Below, one piece after another: positions 58,101-64,000 of a stretch of DNA of 64,000 nt; position 1 is the stretch's first letter, and each line of letters begins with the position of its first letter. A model generated the notes under the pieces. That model did no database searches, was not told the origin of the DNA, and was given only the letters and a program-made list of their open reading frames with translations. This stretch comes from Allolobophora icterica (Eukaryota; Annelida; Clitellata; Crassiclitellata; Lumbricidae): contig OY744610.1 in assembly GCA_963556255.1 (NCBI GenBank), positions 59,453,664 to 59,517,663 on the forward strand, read 5' to 3'. Position numbers and translations under genes: made by a program.

Positions 58101-61100
58101 TCCTCTGAAAAGAACCAGATCATGCCTGTAGGCGGAAGAGCATAACCATCAATAAAGCATTGCTTCCGAAAACGTAGGAATTTTTCTCGGACAGCCAAAA
58201 CCATCAATAAACTCCTTTGCCTGTGTACTTTGGCCGGCCGTCTGTCTCAGGATTTCTCTAGAAGCAGAATTGCCCAGAAATAGAAATTTTCTTTGATATC
58301 TCACCGGGCACCGGGGGGGGGGGTTCACGTATTCTCGGACCAGTTTCACTGACTAGGAAATGAAACTGATTAGAGAGCTCGCCTTGTAACGCGGAGAGTA
58401 TGGGTTCGAAGTTTCTCCTCTGTGTAGGGACCTCGAGCAACTCACAACTGCTCACTGTGCTCAGTGTCATCGATTGATGCTGGTTCATTAGAGATGGCGA
58501 CGTTTAATAATTACGTAATAATAAATAAGTAAGTAAGTATGTTCTTTATCACTACCAACAGTACTGCTTATACAGCACTTTGGTTTACATATAGTTTACA
58601 TATACAGGTTGGGCTCTGATCAAAAGAGGGAGCCTGCCATTGCTGACTCTTCCACATAGCTCGGGTCTGTTTCCTAAATGCTGAACTTTCTGCTCCTGAT
58701 GACATCCAACACGTCTACCCGAACACAGAGATAAACTCCAGATCTGGTTAGTTTGAAATGTCGCTATACAAATTTATCATTACAATTACGTGAAGATTTT
58801 ACTACTGTACAGACACTTTATACTAAATCTGATATTAACAAACTCGGAAATGAGACTTACTAAGCGTTTTGCATTCAACCGATTTCTTGATCGCTGCCGA
58901 CGAGTTTTCCGAGGTCGTTTCCAACAGCGCCACCTGTGGGCATCTTGGCGAATCGAGCGGACTGGTCGTGGCCGAGGTTGAATGATAGAAGATCTTCTCG
59001 GAGAAGCTCACACTCTTCTTCGCCTTGAAGCGGTCGTAATCGCAATCCTCACAGTCCTCGCAATCCTTCTCGTTCTCCTGCGGTGCTTCGATCTCTTCAA
59101 CGATGTCTGCCGGCGCGGTCGTCACGTTTCCCTCGGCAAGTTCACGACTTACGCAGTTCCGACTCTTCCAGCGTTGGGGTGGATGCAGCTGGGACAGACT
59201 GCCCCCGCTGTGTTGTTCCTCTGCGATGCCAGACTGGGTCTGGTGAAGCAAGTTTTCGTCGGGAAGCGACACAGGACGGCGGTCACCGACCAGGTAGCTT
59301 GGAAGGTATCCGTGCCGCGGTCCGAGATCGTCCATCTCGCATGCTGGGTTTGACCACGAGCGATGCTTGGCCTGGTTGCGTTGACGACGGCGTACGAGGA
59401 TCGATTTGGCAGGTTTTGCAATTTGCTGCTGGCTTCCTCGCAGCGTCACGTGATCCTTTGAGCGTTGGAGACGCGGGGAACTGTGTCGAAGGCTTGGCTG
59501 GTGTGAGTCTGGGATCAGTTTTTTGGGGGCAGCTGTTGGGTTGTCGGGTAGAAAACAGCGTGCCCGGGTGTGCGTGGGCGAAACTTGAAGGTATTCGACC
59601 AGTTTGAAGTTGTTTGTTTCACTGGGTACGTCACGGAAATACATCGGATGAGAGGACGCCAAGGCTTTCGCACCGTCGCTCCCACTTCCGGAAGCAATCC
59701 GAGAGTTGCAGGCTGTGCACAATCCACCAACAACCGCTTCACTCCAACTACCCGACTTCAGCGCTTCCCTCTGTGCCAGAACGTTGCTGTCTTCAACAAA
59801 CTGCATCGGCAGATGACTTTCGCTCGAAGCTGCGTACAGCCTTGGGGGTTTCGGAGGAGTCTTCTGCACTTCCGTCCCTGGAACAGGCGTCTTGTTTCCA
59901 TCGTCAAAGATCCTTGACATTCTCGGCGTTCTCGTGCCACTGCCCGACGAATCGTAGAATCCAGGATCGATTCCGGATGAACTTGTGCTACAGACGCTGT
60001 ACGTCGATGTCGAATCGGAGCTCCTCGACCGGTTACGGTAGACGACGGGACGCGGTGAAGAGTCGCGCGAGTCGCTCGAACTGGACGCCTTGACGTCGGC
60101 CGAGCGTCGACACTGGAACAATGGTTTTCCATATGCATGTGATGCCTCTTCGTCAGTCGAGGACTGTTTTCCAGCGGTGTGGCGGGGTTCCGAGTGGGCT
60201 CTCGACGAATCGCTTTTAGGAACGGTTTCCCCGTCATCGTATTTTCTTGCGCTGGGATTTGGAGTCTTCTTGAGGAAGCTCAGGTCGGGGAGTGGCCGGT
60301 TTAGAGGATGGGCACTGAGTACCATTTTGTTGTCCATCGTGGAGGAGTATCCGACCGCATTGTCCAGCAGAGTCTTCGGATTTGGCACAGCAACGGCAAT
60401 CACCGACGTCTGCTGCGCCTTGCTTTCCGTCAGCGACAGCTGGCTTTCGGAAAACGTAAACGATGTCTGGACCGCACAGTCCATGGAAGCGGGTGGAAAC
60501 TGGATGGAACAGTCTACCGTGTCGTGACCTCGAAGCAGGGAAGAGGTCAGAACTGGAGACCCTGCCTGTTGGGCAGTGGTAATCGAATACGTTGGATTTG
60601 CATTGTAGGAACCGAAGGCTGCTTCAGCGTTGGTACCGTCCCTATACCTCGGACATAATCCCACCAGAACTGGATTATCCAATCCGCGCTTGCTTGCATA
60701 ATCATTGGGCACGTGATGCCCGTATCCGGGACCTTTTGAAGCACGGGTTTCGACGGGAATGAGATCGGTACGACTGCTGTTGTATACCACGTCTACCGTT
60801 CTCTCGGGACCTGTCAGTTCCAAAGACTCCGTCCACGTCTCGAGCAGTTTCTCCAAAGACAAGGGCGATGCCATTGCCTCGTTGTTCTCAAACTCACTCA
60901 TCTCTTCCTGCGTTCTCATCTTACAGTAGATATTCACAAGGGTTCCGGTTCCTGTTTCGTCGACAGGCGAGAGCTTTGCTCCGGGAAATCCTTTGGCCGC
61001 GAAGGCAACGGTTCTCTCCGGCGGCGTCAACAGATCCTCGAGCGCCGTTTCCACCAGTTGATCTTCGCTTGATGAAACGTTCCGCCCGACCGCCTTGACG

Positions 61101-61939
61101 GTGTTCACCTGCTTCACCTGTTGCCACGTGGTCAGTCCTCCTCCAGCGGAGCATGGACTGCTCTGCTGCTGGCTTTTCAACTGTCCCCACGTAGTAAGGC
61201 AAGCTGACGGCTTCTTCTCCCTCTCACTCTTTCTCGTTGGACTCCCGCTGGAGTTCTGTTCCTCAACCCTGCGCCTCTGTCTTCCCGACTTCGCCCGCGA
61301 CCAGCTCGTGATTCGCGTCTTGCTGTCGGCCATCTGGTGACAGGAGTCTTCTTCGCTCGAGCACGTTTTCGTCGGACTGCGATCGAACATCAGAACGTAC
61401 TGCTGCTTGTTAAGCGTCCAGTCGTAATTGTACTTTGTTGAGTCTCGCGTAAGGCTACCGGACATGACGCTCTCGGTGACGCCATCGCCGTTACACGCTG
61501 ACGTCTCGACGCCGGTGGGTTCTCCGCAGGACGAGAACAGCGACTGATTCTGCAGCGGAGAGTTGTTGGAAGAGCTCGAATACTCGTGCTCGCTCATCGA
61601 CATCTCTCGCTCGCTGTCGGAGAGTTCCTGATCCGCCTGGTAGAGACAGGAGTCCGACTTCGACAGCGCCATTCTCGAACGTCGCCAGTCCTCGTTGTCG
61701 TCGTCAACGATGCCGTCGCTGCCTGGCAACAGTCGCCGTAGCAACGAGTCCACCCCTGGAGGCAACGACTGGCAGTCTTCGCTGAGGTTGGCGTCGAAGG
61801 GAACGGTGAACTCGTCGTCGTAGAAGAAGTCATTGTTCAGAGTGTCGTCGAGGCCAGAGATGAGAGGTGGAAGATCGGGTTGGGTCTGCTTGTCGGAAAT
61901 GTTGGAGCTGTGGCCCGCTAGAGGCATCGGTAAATCCAT
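51945..61939 (-). CDS. RUSC1/RUSC2-like RUN and SH3 domain protein (1761 aa)
   Basis: Seven exons on the - strand join in frame: 61939-58861, 57336-57196, 56797-56721, 56261-56090, 55714-55609, 55304-53787 and 52137-51945 (5286 nt, exactly 1762 codons with stop). Residues 1-1026 are a long Ser-rich, probably disordered region with repeated LTTWxQ(L/V)K motifs and SVSFSEKIF. Residues ~1070-1255 are a RUN domain (ELVFDVMRAVEVLVKYF, GHLVLEHLCPAIHAVVLDGLK, FNAFIFGLLNYKALDFWL). Then comes another Ser-rich stretch, and residues ~1700-1755 are SH3 (ARALCHYIAADSQQLSF, DWKLCRLGQSEGLV). Order and sequence fit vertebrate RUSC2 (iporin) and RUSC1 (NESCA), adaptors that link Rab GTPases, kinesin or TRAF signalling to vesicle traffic. 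An in-frame open stretch back to an acceptor at 61984 leaves room for an upstream coding exon, so the N-terminus may be longer. RUSC1 versus RUSC2 cannot be decided; a single invertebrate ancestor is likely. Confidence 0.93.
52343..52440 (+). repeat. Retroposon tail (GTGAATAAGCTGGTGCCCTG family)
   Basis: CTCGTGAATAAGCTGGTGCCCTGC...CACGATTAAGATC. Confidence 0.6.
52625..52680 (-). repeat. Retroposon tail fragment
   Basis: GGAAAGCTAAGCGCAGTGCACCAACTTATTC. Confidence 0.5.
52900..53040 (+). repeat. Retroposon tail with (CTTA)n
   Basis: TGTATGTAAACCAAAGTG, AATAAAGAATATGC and then CTTA repeats. Same family as 58505-58620(-). Confidence 0.65.
53570..53695 (+). repeat. tRNA-derived SINE (short)
   Basis: tRNA-like head GAAGCCGATTGGTTAGAGTACTCGG...GGGTTCAAGCC and tail GGGGCGCTATATAAGC. 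Confidence 0.65.
53787..55304 (-). CDS. RUSC-like exon 6: end of RUN domain and Ser-rich region
   Basis: Acceptor GGTTTTGCAG (55305-55314), donor CTTAG|GTTAAC. Encodes YKALDFWLTYIHNHKSLLARH and LFLDMITSLQPLAQMPFRLEYIF (RUN helices), then a long low-complexity part including KKRWSDFGTRIVNIFDRLLL. Two adjacent copies of ESSTLIRSVTRAAA lie at about 54767-54855. Joining AG to A restores Arg at the SH3 border. Confidence 0.93.
55418..55525. repeat. (CATA)n microsatellite in RUSC intron
   Basis: About 22 CATA units between RUN exons. Confidence 0.95.
55609..55714 (-). CDS. RUSC-like exon 5: RUN domain
   Basis: Acceptor TTCTTCAG, donor AA|GTGAGT, 106 bp. Encodes PIDLIQGLVKSLKSL and WLLFNAFIFGLL; the AAT codon completed across the intron gives GLLN, the RUN signature. 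Confidence 0.92.
56090..56261 (-). CDS. RUSC-like exon 4: RUN domain
   Basis: Acceptor GCTTGACAG, donor G|GTAAAG, 172 bp. Encodes VQLGSTMENSEIGHLVLEHL, CPAIHAVVLDGLKP and VMEDSAELG, collinear with [20 protein letters not shown] of vertebrate RUSC. The donor at 56089 is preferred over one at 56063 because only it keeps the frame. Confidence 0.92.
56330..56560 (+). repeat. SINE-like repeat with tRNA-type B box
   Basis: GCGGGTTCGATACCCGCTAGC is B-box-like. It ends with TTTGAATCAATAAAAGAAG, a retroposon-type 3' end. The same 3' words occur at 598-640. Confidence 0.5.
56721..56797 (-). CDS. RUSC-like exon 3: RUN domain start
   Basis: Acceptor TTTCTTGTAG, donor AAG|GTGAAC, 77 bp. Encodes LVFDVMRAVEVLVKYFSQTR, collinear with [21 protein letters not shown] of vertebrate RUSC. 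Phase 1 in, phase 0 out, which alone links exons 2 and 4. Confidence 0.9.
56930..57100 (-). repeat. Retroposon fragment (AAGCGCTCTC family)
   Basis: CGGACATTTATAAAGTGCTTCTAG and a body with GAATGAACAGATGGAGGAAG, related to 53215-53300. Confidence 0.45.
57196..57336 (-). CDS. RUSC-like exon 2
   Basis: Acceptor TTTAATTTGACAG, donor GAG|GTCAGA, 141 bp. Encodes DDSKFKTDPDDSEMPP and LSTDILHKR, the latter collinear with ISIDLLQKK just before the RUN domain of vertebrate RUSC2. Phase 1 in and out. Confidence 0.88.
57355..57865. repeat. (CATA)n-rich minisatellite block
   Basis: CATA microsatellite broken into units of 55-65 bp by AATGTCATACATCATACATA. All overlapping frames are artefacts. Confidence 0.9.
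58370..58620. repeat. SINE family 2 (+) abutting a (TAAG)n retroposon tail (-)
   Basis: 58370-58500 has GAGAGCTCGCCTTGTAACGCGGAGAG...GGGTTCGAAG and GGGACCTCGAGCAACTC. 58510-58610 is the complement of the 52960 tail. Confidence 0.65.
58861..61939 (-). CDS. RUSC-like exon 1 (in window): long N-terminal region
   Basis: Starts with ATG at 61939 and ends at CTTA|GTAAGT. 1026 codons, GC-richer than its surroundings. Ser-rich with acidic patches (DCEDCEDCDYDRF) and a SVSFSEKIF motif. LTTWGQLKS and LTTWQQVKQ form an internal pair near residues 245-280. The large single exon matches the very large coding exon of vertebrate RUSC2. Confidence 0.92.
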
Positions 61940-61984
61940 GGCAAAGGCAGAAATGGTAGACAGCTCCTCGGTCTTACCATGTAT
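61940..61984 (-). other. Open frame between a splice acceptor and the chosen ATG
   Basis: GTTTTGTCTAG ends at 61985; 15 in-frame codons without a stop precede the ATG. Either 5' UTR or the start of a longer coding exon. Confidence 0.55.
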
Positions 61985-62098
61985 CTAGACAAAACAGTAG
62001 TTTTCTACAATCTTAATTCGCCTCAAATCTTACCATAAAATGAAACAAAAGAAATTCTGCGACAAACGCATAAAATGGCGGAGATCCTCGGTCTTACA

Positions 62099-62100
62099 AC

Positions 62101-62149
<49 letters not shown>

Positions 62150-62165
62150 TTTTTTTTTTTTTTAC
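62099..62165. repeat. (ATT)n plus T run
   Basis: About 16 ATT triplets and a 15-base T run. Confidence 0.95.
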
Positions 62166-62343
62166 CCGAGGAATATAGGATCAGGTGTCAGATACTAATT
62201 AAATATGTTGACTCTGGAGTGGCCGTCCTGGTCAAGATCTGGAACAACGAAAGTGCTGTGGAAGGCAACTGCGTTGAAACGCTGAATAGCTATGGATATA
62301 CGTTGAAACAAATAACTGGTTTCTCTTGGGTCTCCCGAAGTGA

Positions 62344-62482
<139 letters not shown>

Positions 62483-62539
62483 ACACCAACACTATTGTTA
62501 TTTATATCATTATTACTGTTATTATTTAACATTATTATT

Positions 62540-62700
62540 ATTATACATTTGAGTGCCTCTGAATAGTTTATACTGCGAGAGGCGCCTTTTAAATTACTAG
62601 ATACGGTACATTTATTAAGCGCCACTATGACAGCATCATTGTGAGTAAAGAATTTGCTCAGGGTCCCTACACAGTACACAGTAACCATCCATCGCACAAG
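62540..62700 (-). repeat. SINE family 2 fragment
   Basis: TTTATTAAGCGCCACTATGACAG and GTGAGTAAAGAATTTGCTCAGGGTCCCTACAC. Confidence 0.6.
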
Positions 62701-62779
62701 AGCTCAAACAGGAATGTTCTATAGTCCATCCAATAATATTGTATAATTCTCACTACATATATATAAACACATCCAACAT

Positions 62780-63010
62780 CTCAAATAAGGTGTCTAAAAA
62801 GTGAGCGCTCTTATTAGACGCATATTGTGTCCCAACCTTATATAGCATCGGTTAACACCGTTTTAAAGGTGTCTAAGGAGTGCACTCTAACCAATCGGCT
62901 TCCGCGTACCACAGTGCATTAAACGCGTATAGTGTCCTGTGCTTATACAGCAACGGTTTACGCCGTTTAAAAGATGTCTAAGGCGAGCGTTCTAACAAAT
63001 CTGATATTGT
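62780..63010. repeat. ~110-bp tandem repeat, ~2 units
   Basis: GGTGTCTAAGnAGTGnnCTCT, ATATTGTGTCC/ATAGTGTCC and ACGGTTTACnCCGTTT blocks recur in order. Each has a short inverted repeat (CGGTTAACACCG type). Confidence 0.75.
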
Positions 63011-63244
63011 GCCCACATCACGAATCTAGAGTCTAGACTAAACATAATTTATGTGAGATTTTAATTTGCTTTACATCTTATAATGAAATTGAGCAAATGA
63101 AATCCCATGGCACATACAGAGATGCCTTCGGTTTTACCATGTCGCTGCTCTGCTTCGCCACCTTAAACACCTGTTCTAAGTGTTTTAATGGTCCTATAAA
63201 TACAGTAGACGCAGCGCACTGGTTTAACCTAAACCTCAGACGAA

Positions 63245-63510
63245 GCCATGGGCATGAAGTGCGAGCGACTTCCTGTTCTTAGCCCTGGCATGTGAAGGAG
63301 AATGGCTAGTCCTCTCCCTCGTTGTCTCATCTTCCCACCGACAGTGTACGGTCAGTGTACTCATTATAGCTGAGTTGGCTAAGGGGAACCGGTGGAGCAG
63401 AAATCTCGAAACGAAACAAATTTCTGCCCTGGCGGTGATTTAAATTACCGACCTGTCCATTGACAGTCCAGCACGCTAACTGCTACACTATCGAGCACCC
63501 GTTCTTTTAC
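63245..63510 (-). repeat. tRNA-derived SINE, family 1 (near complete)
   Basis: On the - strand: GATAGTGTAGCAGTTAGCGTG, AGGTCGGTAATTTAAATC, then AGCTATAATGAGTACACTGACC, GAGGGAGAGGACTAGCCA and GGGCTAAGAACAGGAAGTCGC. Confidence 0.8.
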
Positions 63511-63594
63511 TTCGGCCAAATGTAGGAAGGGAGGGAAGGGAGGAAAGTGGAAGGAAAGGATAGGTTTAACACAATGGCATAATACACTTCACAA

Positions 63595-63685
63595 ACCTAC
63601 ATCACAATAAAGACACTACAATACAGACCTACCCTACAATACAGACACTACAATACAGAGCTACACTACAATACAGACACTACAA
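63595..63685. repeat. Minisatellite, ACACTACAATACAGA units
   Basis: Six units of 14-16 bp, ACTACAATACAGACCT-like. Confidence 0.8.
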
Positions 63686-63899
63686 CACAGAACTGCGCAC
63701 AACGGTACTCGGTACTCTTCACTTGTTGAAGTGGCCACACCAACAGCCACACGAGGATTCCTCATCCAACACACACAAGAGTTATCAACTCGTGACTACC
63801 ACGGCCACTGGGGACTTATACAATCTAACTGCGCATTGTTCTGCCAACTTATGTAATATTCTCGTTCGTTACGACATTTAATATCGTGTAGGACTGTAG

Positions 63900-64000
63900 G
63901 GTAACGCAGAGAGCGCCTCTGATTAGTTCTGCTCTTTGAGCGGTGTTACATAAATGTCCCATTACAGCTACTCAGTAACTTACTTACTTACGTGCCCATT
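63900..64000 (+). repeat. Retroposon tails at window end
   Basis: GAGCGCCTCTGATTAGTTCTGC, GTTACATAAATGTCCC and then a CTTA-type tail. Confidence 0.5.

Overview
The window is eukaryotic nuclear DNA. Its genes are split by introns with GT-AG borders (one GC-AG), and the rest is microsatellites, SINEs, LINE tails and DNA-transposon remnants. The features suggest a marine invertebrate animal. The Gmr1-type retrotransposon weakly favours a deuterostome, since that is where the lineage was first described. The species cannot be fixed from the sequence alone.

Two host genes are readable. On the + strand, 13 exons between 28449 and 41807 encode the C-terminal 734 residues of an LDL-receptor/VLDLR-type lipoprotein receptor: four LDLa modules, two EGF modules, a YWTD beta-propeller, a third EGF, a Ser/Thr-rich stalk, a transmembrane helix and a short tail. 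The signal peptide and any further LDLa modules lie upstream and were not found. On the - strand, seven exons from 61939 down to 51945 encode a complete 1761-residue RUN-SH3 protein of the RUSC1/RUSC2 family. I rebuilt it by matching splice phases; the SH3 exon and two short RUN exons are easily missed. The two genes converge tail to tail, with about 10 kb between their stop codons.

1-9.4 kb: repeats, a 199-bp hAT MITE, then a full-length LTR retrotransposon (2428-9375, - strand) with two 485-bp LTRs that look identical and a single intact 1816-codon gag-pol frame. Its domain order is Gag, protease, integrase, RT, RNase H. This is the Gmr1-like arrangement, with integrase ahead of RT as in Ty1/copia although the RT is Ty3/gypsy-like. 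It is the most notable object in the window.

9.4-28.4 kb: no host exon recognised. It holds SINEs, a 775-bp fold-back Tc1/mariner-like element, two inverted copies of an odd element built from iterated GGACA-nn-TTCCCCC modules around a tetranucleotide core, hAT MITEs, an RTE-like LINE tail and a 45-bp palindromic tandem array.

28.4-46.2 kb: the receptor gene. Its introns carry long microsatellites, several minisatellites, MITEs with 7- or 8-bp target duplications, and a hAT transposon containing a LINE fragment between the membrane exon and the tail exon. A long, repeat-poor, T-rich stretch follows the stop and may be the 3' UTR.

46.2-51.9 kb: MITEs, minisatellites and ordinary intergenic DNA. 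51.9-62 kb: the RUSC-like gene. 62-64 kb: microsatellites, a 110-bp tandem repeat and a SINE.

The two host genes have no obvious functional link. The retroelement is self-contained.
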